Source of the DNA: Phalacrocorax aristotelis
Taxonomy: Eukaryota > Chordata > Aves > Suliformes > Phalacrocoracidae
NCBI RefSeq assembly: GCF_949628215.1
Contig: NC_134280.1
Location: 45,286,621 to 45,350,620 of the forward strand
Direction: 5' to 3'
DNA length: 64,000 nt
Shown here: positions 36,850 to 47,702 of the stretch, in pieces
Layout: the number at the start of each line of letters is the position of its first letter
How positions within the stretch are numbered: position 1 is the stretch's first letter
Notes under the pieces: model-generated
Database searches by the model: none
What the model saw: only the letters and a program-made list of their open reading frames with translations
What the model was told of the DNA's origin: nothing
Program-made: the position numbers and the translations under genes

Positions 36850-39014
36850 CTAAATATCGGGGTAAAACTCAGAGCCATGGTCCATGCTCTGCAACATCGG
36901 CTTCTGATCAAGAGACGACATCCTGCTCAGCATTTCAGCTGACAGCGCGTAACTATTGCCTGACTTCTCCTCAAACCAACTATCTAGCGCCCTTTTGCAA
37001 TCAAAGTTGGTAATGGGTGGCCCATTAACAGCAATCGTCAAAAGATCACTGAGCTGCTCCAGCGTGAGCCGAGAGCGGTTGTTTTTGCGCACTCTCTGCA
37101 GAGCAGTGCGCCCCTTCTCACAGCAGGCCGATGAGGTGGGAAGGACTTTGAGGATCTGAACTATTTTATTTAGGAGGGGGAATCTCTGTTTGTATTTACA
37201 AATGTGAGTGAGCAAGTCTTTAAAACCATTTTTGGTATAATAATCCACCTTGAGTTCTCGCCACTCCATCAGCAGACTCCCTCGGGTGTCCATCCCCTCT
37301 CTGCAAACCTCTCTGGAAAATGATGGGACCATCTCCAGGTGTTCAAATATTTGTACCACATCCTCCTTCCCATAGCTCATGAGCTCATCAGCACTTCTGG
37401 GCCAAGCTGCAAGGTCAAATACCTGACAGGCCTTCACAAATGTCCGGCTACGGGAATCGAACCTTTGGGCTAGGATCACCTGCGTCTTCTGGCAGATCTT
37501 TTCTCTGATCGACTGGAATTTGGCTTCAGCCACCCGTAGGTTTTTCACAGCAATGCCATTAAAGCTTTCCCGGAAGTTTTCCTCAAATTCCTGCAAGTAC
37601 TCCCCTGGCGAGTCTGCTAGGCGGCTGATCTCCTGGATGGCCTCCTCTATTTTATCGTCCACCTGTGACACAAGAAGGTACTCCCCTTGGAATATGTAGG
37701 CGAGGCGTGAAAGCACAGCAATCACATCCAGCAGGAAGTAGATGAGTTTAATTGACTGGTAGTCCATCAGGAACTGCAGGAGGGCCAAGGCAATGGCGGA
37801 AGCGTCCGCCCTTTGGGTCTGGCCGCTGATGTCTTTGAGATGGGCCACAACCTCAAGGTAATCCTTAATTAGAGCGTTGAGCACATTCTGCTCCCCAATG
37901 ATCCACTTCACTGCTCGAATGTCCCCCAAGAACTCAGTCTCCTCACACAGAGTGGCAGCAGTTACCCTCAACTCGCACATGAGTCGGGGAGAGTAACGAT
38001 AGAAGCTGAGCAGTTGCTTCAAATTGTTTTCTAGCTCCTCCAGGCATGGTAGTTCCTTCCCACTGATTGCATCTAAAATTTCCAAGTGGGGCCTGTGCAC
38101 CATAAAGGGCAGGCACAGAAGCCAGGGCAAGGTCTTTCTGATTGTCATGAACAAATTAGCTCTCAAGCTGGCGGTAATGTTAGCACCATCAACTCCTAAG
38201 CCAATAGTTGGCTTCTCATCCTGCAATCGTATTCCCAGGCTGGAAAAAGCCCTGTCTAACGCTTGGAGGTAACTGTCTGTTGAAGAAAAGCCCAGTTCCT
38301 GAAGAGACAGAAATTCAGTTGCTGGAGGCCCATCACTGCTTGTGTACTGTACATAAACCGCAACCGTGTCGGCAAGCAAGTCATCACTCTGCCCATCCAG
38401 AATGATGCTGAGGAAGGGAGACTGTCGGATACGTTCAACCAGGTCCTCTCGAAGAGCCCGGGCAATATGGTGGATTAAGATTTGGCAGTCTCCCTCATTC
38501 ATGTATTGATCCACCACCTTGAGTTCACACTTTCTCAGTAGTTCTGCCAGAGGCCGAAAGTCATAGTAGGGCCTGCCCTCCAGGGCCAAGTGGTAGGCTG
38601 TATTGAAGAGCAGGGTCATATTTCGGCACATCTCTTCTGTCTTCTCTGGGTGCATCCTGAGCTTGTAAAGCTGCAGGCACTTCTTGTGGAGGTTGCTCTG
38701 ACTGTGAAGCTTTATTGTGTGTATCTTGAACTGCTTTGAGCCAATGATGAAGGCTGAAGTCCGAGAGGATTGCACTGTGTACTGCCTACAGACGTGGCAC
38801 CACATTTCATTCAATGTCGGGGAGTACCGCAGAAACCAAAACTTTTTAAGCCACTCTTGCTTGAACCGCCGTATCCTCCGGCCTGTCGCAGAAGACATCT
38901 TGGAAGGCTCATCTGTAGCAGCAATCATGTCATTGGAAACTGACTCATCAGCAGAATCTACCTCTTGGTCATCGTCCTCCATGATGGTGGGAACAGAGAT
39001 GATGCTTTCTGAAG
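36850..39014 (-). CDS. PRDM11: PRDM11 terminal coding exon, hAT-transposase-like
   Basis: An unbroken frame of 720 codons runs from a strong acceptor (T-rich tract then TTACAG, exon from 39014) to TAG at 36852-36850. The first two bases complete the split codon left by the exon ending at 39851, so the join keeps frame. Numbered from the Met at 38982: an acidic stretch (3-20); a TTF/BED-type zinc finger (WCHVC at 61-65, KIHTIKLHSQSNLHKKC at 86-102); a hAT-like RNase-H-fold core (ILDGQSD, Asp196; GVDGANI, Asp265; VHRPH at 295-299); and a hATC dimerisation-like region (FPLLNKIVQ at 601, DSWFEE at about 667). It resembles domesticated hAT proteins of the ZNF862/KIAA1586 kind. Its clean frame amid decayed repeats points to selection. 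DNA or protein binding, not transposition, is the likely role. Confidence 0.88.
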
Positions 39015-39850
39015 CTGTAAGAAAAAAAAAAAAAAGGAAAAAAATATGGTATTTACCAAGTTGCTGAGCTAGAGAAGCATCCTACTGGTGGCAGTAGAAC
39101 ACTGCCTGATGAGCGGGCCATAACCTGCCCTCTCCTGCCCACAATGCACTATGGGTAGAATTTGAATCATGCTTTGAAGGGAAAACAAATCAATGTTTCT
39201 GCATATGAACTTTGTCTCCAACATGCCACAATGGACAGCAAGACAGGACACTACATCCTGGCCACTTGCACAATACATGGTGTGACCCAAATATTCCTTT
39301 TGGTGAAGACTTCTAGCTGCTCAACAGCAGGTTCCTGGAGGAAATGAAACATATCTTCAGAAAGGGACACATGGTTTTGTTAAGGCAGTGGAGGAAACAG
39401 AGAGGGCTTTCCAACATGGGTCATAGCAAGACATCATTTCATACACAAAGAGCACACATTTCAGTATTACCACAGAGTCATTCAGAATTTCTTGGTAGCG
39501 TGTGAGGCACTGCAGAGAGGCTTCCGTTGAAAGAGAATGCATCAAAAATACAGCAAACAAACTGTCTGCAATGGAATGTCTTTTTTATTGGCAGCGCATT
39601 ATTGATTACAATGGCAACAAATAGAGCAAGTTGTCATACAGAGTCTTTCCCAGCCAGTGTTTTCCACTGTGCCCACAGCTGTGTCAGCTCCTGGCCCACC
39701 CGGTCACAAAACCTGAAAACAAACCTTCCATGGAACCATGTGTTCACCTGAATACTCATAGCAAATGCTTTAGATGGTACACAGCACACAGGCATCTCAC
39801 TACCCTCCTTAGGCAGGGTTTGGAGAACGCTCTTACTCGGCAAGGCTTAC
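39015..39850 (-). other. PRDM11 last intron
   Basis: An 836-bp intron with donor GTAAGCC (starting at 39850) and acceptor TTACAG (ending at 39015) on the minus strand. Reading past the donor keeps an open frame to a stop at 39756, which would give a short alternative C-terminus. Confidence 0.85.
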
Positions 39851-40501
39851 CTGTGGGGTCTGAGAACTCTTGGAGCTCAGGTACCTGGGGTGGTAGCATG
39901 GGTGGCTCAGGTAACTTCCCAGATCTCAGCATGTCTAACTCAGCCTGCAGCTCCCGGATCTTCTTCTTTAGCCGGATGCAGTTGGGGCAGAAAGAGGTAG
40001 TGGGGATTTCATGGGAGTTGCCTTGTGCAGAGGCCAGTGACAGCTCAGTCGGGCTGTCTGCTTTGAGTGACAGGGGCTCTTCTTCCTCATCTTCAAGGAT
40101 GCTCACCTCTTTGGCTGAGCTGAAAGACGAACTGTGAGGGACGTTCCATTCCCCCTCACTCCGGTGTCTGCTGAGGTTCAGGGAGCTGTGCTGCATGGCA
40201 CTGCCACACCTCTCAAAAATGTCTTCAGCCGGGTATCTAGATGCTTTTCTGATGGAAAGCGGCATACTTGTTGCTAACTGGTTCTCTTCAAATTTGGCAG
40301 ACTCCAAGGAAGCTTCCAGGACATCTTTGAAGATGAGGTCAATCTTTTTTTTCTTTGTCTGGGGGTGGGATTCTCCCTCCTCACAGCTGCGCTTGTAGGG
40401 GCTCTTCCCTTGCTTTAAGGTGGCGAGCTGGAGTGGCCCCCTCATGTCCTCTTGATTTTCCACATTCTTTTCTGACTTCTCCCTCTGCAACTTTTTGTCT
40501 C
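39851..40501 (-). CDS. PRDM11: PRDM11 linker exon
   Basis: A 651-nt exon with acceptor TTCCCAG (ending at 40502) and donor CACAG|GTAAGC (after 39851). Both junctions are phase 1. It encodes a charged, low-complexity linker: [12 protein letters not shown] at the start, a basic [20 protein letters not shown] block (possible nuclear signal plus helix), and an acidic EDEEEEP patch. It then has [20 protein letters not shown], a Cys pair leading into a coiled coil, and a proline-rich end ([17 protein letters not shown]). This matches my memory of PRDM11 after the PR domain closely enough for a firm call. PRDM11 is reported as a transcriptional regulator. Confidence 0.93.
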
Positions 40502-43500
40502 CTGGGAAGGAAAATGAGGGGTGGGGATTATCACTGGGAACCGAGCAACATCCCTCAATCTAAAACTCAAACGAAAAAAGAACAAAAAGGCAGGCTGAAT
40601 CCCTGCAGGTCTGCACGTTACAAACCAGGGAACTGACACAACTCAGTGGAAACCGAGGCTCATGAGAGGAGGAGCCCTGCTAATGGGCACATCTGCAAAA
40701 ACAGAGACAGTCCTGGGTAGCCACAGCAGAGTAGGACCCACACACTTTAAAGAGAAGAGAAACTACAGGCAGCTTGTTTAACCTAAAGGTATAACCGACC
40801 TATGCTGAAAGAGGACTACAAGGTGAATGACTGATCACAGTGGAACCTAAAGCCCAGAGCCCAAGTGCCATTTCGGCAGGCTGGAAGACCTGTGTCTGTT
40901 TTGACTTGGTAAAAGGTATCAAGTGTACAGCAGTGCAGTGAGAGATTTGGACTGTGTCATGACAACCCCAGCATCTGTGCACAACACAGCACAAAGTTTG
41001 CAAGCCCCTTTACTCTCATTCAGTTTGGAGGCTGCTTCAAGTAAAAATAACTTGCACTCTTAAACCCCAAGGTACTCATTGTCAACTGAGCTACAACAGG
41101 TGAATGCCCTCCAAGGATGGGACATCTAGCTTGTCCTGGTGGAGTCTCTTTAAGAGAGTGGCCATTCAGTAATTAAAAAAAAAAAACAACAACAAACAAT
41201 AATAAAAGCAACCTTATATAAATTATTAATTGCTTAAAATAAAGGGAATAGCCAGATTTCCTTACCTGGAAATTCAAAAGACGATAGGTTTGGCTCAATT
41301 TCCATCATTCTTCTATCTTGTAAATAACTTCAAGCATTGATGGCTTCCCAAACAAGACGCTGCTTTATGCTGATTTTTGGTTTTGTTTGCTTTTAAAGTG
41401 TATTCTTGCTTTCATAAGACTTACGGAGCAAAAGCTACCATTCCCTCTCTAAGGACAGCAATGCTAAGAATGCAGAAAAGATGCAAGACTCGAAACAGTT
41501 AGAGTAAGGCACCATAAAAAGGGCTGGCCCAAAAGGCAGGGATTTTGCACTGGATTTTGATACTGGCTGGCAAACTCAGCCACTTCTTGAGTAAATCCAT
41601 AAAAACAAATCTAATTTTCAACACACTGACGAGAATTTCTATGGGCAAAGCTTTGAGTCTCTGTCTTAGTATTTCCCATTATGGACTATAATGACTACTG
41701 GCAGAGGTAGGGATTCAGGCAATGGATCCTTCTTTTTTGGTGACTTTTTTCCCTCAGCCAACCAAGTGGTTCAGCCCTATAGAAAAGCTAGAAATCGCAA
41801 GACGATCCCTCATATCTCAACTCCATTGATGAGGCAGGTCAGAAACTACCAACAGAAACAAAACCTGGGAACCATGTTATTTTTCTGTGAGTTAATAAAG
41901 CATGCCACTTCACTCGACAGGCTCATCTGCAGGGGATTTGGAAACTTTTAAATAGGAGGTGACTCAACAGATTTTGGTGCCACTCCCTGACTGCCTCCCA
42001 AGTGTCCTCCCAGCTGAGGCTGTGATGTCTCGCAAGTCTAGCAACAGCCCAAGTGATGCTCCATTTTAATAACATCTCTGCACTCCTTTTGCGAACACAG
42101 GCTGAGCCTAGCTTGCCACAGGATGAGCTCAGCAAGATATCAGGGGGTCTCTAGGATGATGTCTGCAGTCACATGGGTTTCTACCTGAGTGTGTGGTAGG
42201 CTATGGTAGGTCCTGAGGAGCCCAGAAGCTGATCTTCACCACATTCATAGCACAGAGCAGGCTCTGAGTTACAATTTCAGCTCACGCAAACCATGGCATC
42301 ATGACTAAAGGCATGTTTGTATGGCAGGGCAATCATTCGTAGCCTTCATGCCCCTCAAAAGCAGATGCTCCAAGGGCACAGTCTTTCTCTTGCCATACTT
42401 TCAGAAAGTACTAAGGCATCTGGACAACTAATGTGTGCATGGGATGCAGCAAAATCACTGCAGCCTGTACCTAATCACTCAGTGATGTCTGTTAACATAG
42501 AAAAGCACATTCAAACATTAATTCAGAAGTGGGAATTGCCCAACTACAGTCATCAATATGTAACACTGCAAATGCATAATAACTCCAAGGTGATGGAGGA
42601 TACAAGCTTTTTCAGGACATCTTGTCCACCCCATGATTAAAGAGGAGACACCTTTTACCAAGTCAAGGCAGCAACAGCAGCTGTGTAACAACATACATAG
42701 GAATCTTAATTAGAAAGTTATATTTAGTGTGGCTGCCCTTCTGAGGCCCTGCCATTCTGTGGCTAGGCCTGGAAAGAAATGCCCTTAATTAGCTTCAGTA
42801 TAGATTAGTATAGATGAAGAGATGCATTAAGAATTCTTGCCTTCCTCTAAAGCTTCCTGTATTACAGAACATTACACTGACCTATAGGACCGCTGGGTTT
42901 GTTCTAGCATGGCTACTCTGAAGATAAAAGATAACAATTTTTATCCAGGGAAGAATCAGCCTAACAAGAACAAAGCCTCCTGTACGTTGTACACACACTC
43001 TAAGGTTGTGAGACTAAGGAGTCTCTAGCTGATGTTGCGCTGATCCCAACTTATCTTTCTGAAGAAAGAGGAGACAAATTAAGCGAAGAAATGGACATAC
43101 AAACACACCAAGGAAATCTCTCTTTCATATGCACACAAAACCAACCAGAGCTCCCTCAAACAGGCTGCTCACAGGAGCCAGAGGAAGCAGCATATTCAGA
43201 AGAAAAACCTAATGCATGTCTATAGGACCACCAGCTTGGCAATCTTCAGGCCAGAAAGTCTTGTGACAGAGGAGCATTGTGATCCCTGGGCTTTGCACCA
43301 GGCCCTTGCAACACACACACGACATGACACAAAATGACACGTGACACGACATGACACGGCATAGATCTTTCTTTCATGGTCTCCATGACAGGGGTTATGT
43401 TAGTCTTCTTGTGCACCCACCCATCCATGCCATGTAGAGCTCTCACACAGAGGTGCTCTGCTTCTAGAAATGCAGCTCTCCTCACATAGCCTGTGCATCA

Positions 43501-43578
43501 CCTGCTTCATGCACCACACTCAGTCCAACAAGTGTGGCAGCCCAAGGGCATCAGGGATAGGGTGGAAAGGAGACTTAC
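40502..43578 (-). other. PRDM11 intron, about 3.1 kb
   Basis: The intron lies between the PR-domain exon and the linker exon. It holds a short degenerate tandem repeat (about 43310-43365). No other exon or interspersed repeat was recognised. Confidence 0.7.
43310..43365. repeat. Degenerate ACATGACACG-type tandem repeat
   Basis: Repeated, imperfect ACACGACATGACAC-like units follow a short (CA)n run. It lies about 215 bp downstream, in PRDM11 sense, of the PR-domain exon donor. Confidence 0.75.
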
Positions 43579-43766
43579 CACTTGTGAGATTTCTGTTGAT
43601 GGTCTCCTGGGACATACTGTGCAACCGCTTCATGTAATCCTCACTGTACCAGACCCGCAGTTTCTCCCCGGGGCAGATGTCACGGCAGGCACGGAAGTAA
43701 ATCCTCTCGCTGTGCTGGAAGGCCATCAGGTTCTGCTCCCTCTCCTCCCGGGAGATGATCACGTAC
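43579..43766 (-). CDS. PRDM11: PRDM11 exon, end of the PR/SET domain
   Basis: A 188-nt exon with acceptor TTCCCTCAG (ending at 43767) and donor AAGTG|GTAAGT (after 43579, phase 1). It encodes [40 protein letters not shown] and [14 protein letters not shown]. This is the last third of a PR (SET-related) domain. The pattern R-D-I-x-P-G-E-x-L-x-V-W-Y matches the PR/SET end, where the substrate pocket is formed. The sequence is nearly identical to my memory of mammalian PRDM11. The codon split joins as Gly to the next exon. Earlier PR-domain exons were not found in the window and presumably lie beyond 64000. Confidence 0.95.
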
Positions 43767-46700
43767 CTGAGGGAAGATGACAAGGGAGGCATGAAGCACA
43801 AACTTTTCTCCTGTGCCCCCCTTGTATCAGAATGACAACCATGATGAAGCCAGAATGATCTTCAGAGAGAGCCGCCAACACAGCCAGACTGGAAAGCATG
43901 AATCATAAGTAATGGTGTGCAAATTGCCAGAGATACAGGACAATGAGCATGGACACCTGAGGAACACTAAGCCAGTGGGTCCATTTCTGCTGTAGAAGAG
44001 ATGACAGCAATGTACATCCAATCTGAAGGAGTACCTCTGCCAGTAATGGTGACAGACTCTCATGGGCAGAAATTTCTTTGCCTAGTGATGGAAACAAGGA
44101 CTTCTGGGTTCCCCACCATCGCTTCACATCCCAGGGCCTCCTTCTTTGTTCTCAGGAGCATCTGGAAATGGCAGGGTCCTTCTACCTGTGTCTTTCCTAA
44201 ACCCTTTTTAGCAGAAACCAGATTTCCTTGCTTCTCTCCTCTCTGACAAGCAGAACTGAGATACTCAGGACAGAAACAGGGACACCTAATGTGCGTGGGG
44301 GTATTCGCTGGTTGTCCAAAAGGAAACAAAGGACATGCCAGTACTGGGAGGTTTTGCATTTGGGTGTTCAGTGGGGTGTAACATAAAAATAGAAACAGCC
44401 CTGCAAGTCTCAGGAAAGCCCAGTACCACATTGTGGGCATCTCCTGGCAGTGTTGACAGAAAGATCACTTTCTGGGCATGGGGTTTGTTCTCCTGATTTA
44501 AACAGCTAAATTTCAGCTCAACAGAAATGTATTAATTCACACTACAAACTGGCTCTCCATGCAACTTGATAAGAAGAGATCTATAGCTAGGATTATACTA
44601 TTTGCTCTCATACTCCCCGTGTTCTTACTAGAGGACCAGGAAAAGGCTTTGTAATACCGGTTCCAGCTGCCACCAACATGAGTTCATAACACCCACCCAG
44701 GACCAGGAGGAGGCTCTGTCATGGTACGTACAGACCCAAAACCAGATCTGAACAGTTCACAGCTAAAAGGTTTTTCTTCTGTTATGCCATTTGCCTTTAT
44801 TACCCTGCCGCAGCAACACTAATGAAGACAAGTGGCATATGGCTCCTCTGATGTTTGCTGCTACTGGTCCTTGCCCAAACATTCCCTAATAGCTCACAGG
44901 TGTTTCTTCAGCTTAAGAAATCCACTAATTTTTTATTGAATGCTCTCGCCTTCTCTGGCCATTGCATGCACAGATAAAGACACAAGCCCTCCTGCATTTG
45001 ATCACGCTAACCCACACACATAAGGTCACAAACTTGGTGAAACTTCCTGCAAAACACAGAAAACAAGTCTGCAGTGTCTCAGACTGCCTAGGGCTCCAGC
45101 AATTCTGGTTTTAATGTTAAGCAACTGTGCATGTGCCTGCTGTCAGCTGTATTTTTCCTAATGTGTGCTACCCAGGATGCTCTGCAATCTTCAGTTATTA
45201 TTTAAACAGCAGGCTCTGGCACTGCCACAATTAGCCGAACACTGGCTTTTGTTAACCCTTATTTTACTTTTTGTCACAAAACAGAGGAACTTTTAAACCA
45301 GCAGTTTGTATATTTGAGACGGAACAGAGGCCTGGAGCAGCATGGTGGGAAGGAGGCCCTGCAATGGCACACAGCTTGCACTGCCAGGCTGTCATTTCTG
45401 GGTGTTAGTGATCACTCCACCAAAGGTGTATCAGGCATTCAGACAGATGTGAGATATACAACCCTTGAAATACAGCAATGTGCTGTAGTCAGTCTGATGC
45501 CCTGTAGAACAGTAGATCCTAGGAAAAGCTCTCCCCAGTCCAAGCAAAATGCCAGGATGCTTCCTAGCACGAGCTAAGGACAGACCCTGCGGCTGCTCTG
45601 CATCCTGCTGCCCAAACATGAGCTGGAGCAATGACAAGACCAGGTGGCCCCTGTGAAGGAGCCTGGTTACCTGCAGAGATTTATCACCCTGAAGTTGCTC
45701 ACAGATCCTTAACACAACATACAGGATCTGAATCCTCACAGACAGTGGCACTGAGGAATTCACAGGGCAGCGGTAGAACAGTGCAGTACGTTCCCAGCAA
45801 ACTGCATTTGACATCAAGATTTAGAAAATTCTCTAAAATACAGCTTTGCGTGGGAAGGGAAGAGCCTGGTTAACTATTCCCACCAGGGCTCACTTTTATT
45901 ATGAAGTAGTTTATTAAGCATGAGCCTGCTTTTCCTGTTCACTCTCCTACTGCCTGTAAACTTCTCCAAGTTTCTGCGTGAGAGCGTCCGCCACCTCTGC
46001 TGCCCATGTCCTGTGGCTCCAGCTACCTCCTGGTGTGGTGGGGAGCTGGGAGGAGAGCACAGGCTGGCAGGTGTGAGCTGCAGTACTGCTGCAGCTCTGC
46101 AGCATGCCGCCCAGCCACCCACTCTCATCTAGCATCCTGCAGTGACCGCTGCTGCTGATTTCACCAGGAGGTATGAAGAAGGCCCTTAACAGACAGTTGT
46201 AGAATAATCCAGTCACAAACACATTTCTTCACAGCTACTCGCAGCCAGTAACTGGTTTATGCTCTGAGAGGAAGCTTTACATCTGTGATACTTCCCTGAG
46301 GTACTGTTAAATGGAGATGAGATCATCCATATAAATTAACTGCTTTTGAACCAGCGCTGCCCAGCCTGGGCTCCAGGGGCACAAATGACACAGCTTACAA
46401 AGTACTGCATAAAACCCAAATTCCACCTGTTGGTCTAAGATACCTCATGCCGCTGCACACCATGGATTAGAGGCAGGTGCTTACCCAAGGACAGAGGAAA
46501 TCACTCCACAAAACAGCAGTCTGCTTGGCAAGGCAGGGGCACAAGCTGCCTGCTGAGGAAAGGCTGTACCAGCCTGCCTTCAAAGACACATCTTCCCCAG
46601 GCTGAAGAGCTCATGTCCTGAGCGACCCTTCCTGCAAAGGCTGGAAAGCAGCCAGTCCCACTCCTGATGTCAAACACTCAAGCTGAATTGAGGCAAGAAG

Positions 46701-47689
46701 GCTACCTCAGTTTAGATGCCCGGGACAGGCACAGCTAGGCTGACACAAGTCCTGTGCACAGATGGGCATGGCCCCGATTGCACAGCAGGTTTCCCAGGGG
46801 ACAGAGATCCCCAGCGGAAGAGCAGGGTTGGGACTGCCATTGGGGCAGACCCAGCCACCCAGACCTGCTCCTGTTCCTGCAGACAGGCATTGCCACCAGC
46901 TGCAAATAGGTCATTTCAAGTCCTGCTCAGTCCCTGGGTCAAGCCAGGCTCAAGAACACCATGGATTCTGCCCAGGCTACTTAGGACCAGCCATTGCACC
47001 AATGGAGACCATTTATGACTCGTTGCAGCGATTGGGCTTGGATTAACCCCATGGCTGTTGCAGGCACAGCTCCTTGCTCTGCAAGGCAGCATTGTCACAG
47101 CCTTTCTAGCTAGCAGCAAAAAAATATCTCCATCTCCCTTTTTTCTAAGCCACAGTCCGCTCAGGACACCAAATTGCCAAGTTTTGGGATGGCCCAGTGA
47201 GCAGGCCCAGAAAAACATCAAAGAATTTTTTGGCAGCTAGGTCCATTCCTCCCCAGGATGGGAATGGAGCAGCCAGGAAAGAGAGCAAGGAGGAAGGAGA
47301 GCCCCGCAGCTGGAGGGAGGTTCAGACTTCTGCCCGCCTTCCCCCGACCTGCCCCATGCCTCCCCCCTGCCTGCTGGCTCCTCTGCTGCTCACCCTCCAG
47401 CTGGCCCTGGGGGTGCTCCGCTGACACCCTGCCACGGCAGAGTACTGCAGGGAGAAGGCCAGTGGCCTTTCCCAAAACAACATCAGGTACAGAGCCAAGG
47501 CAGGAGATCCCAAACAAGAGAGCTGCCACCAGCCAAGGCAGACACGACAGGGTGCCATACCACAAACCCTGCCTCAGCTCTCTGACGTCAAGTGCCTCCA
47601 GGAGACCCAGCATCTGTGACAGGCTTGTTACCAGTTCAGGCAAAAATTATGAGAGAAAAAAAGACTCAGCAACAGCTGTGTTAAAAGTG
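43767..47689 (-). other. Probable PRDM11 intron, no feature seen
   Basis: Sequence upstream (in PRDM11 sense) of the PR-domain exon. I looked for the earlier PR-domain exon and found none. Open frames up to 128 codons have no domain character. Confidence 0.45.
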
Positions 47690-47696
47690 TCATATA

Positions 47697-47702
47697 TTTA
47701 TT
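47697..47702 (-). terminator. Candidate polyadenylation signal on the minus strand
   Basis: AATAAA on the minus strand in an AT-rich context, about 2.6 kb downstream of the Myb/SANT-like relic. It could be that gene's old 3' end. This is motif-only evidence. Confidence 0.25.

Noticed and set aside
45431..45817. 128-codon minus-strand frame
   Set aside because: No domain, weak context, and inside a probable intron.
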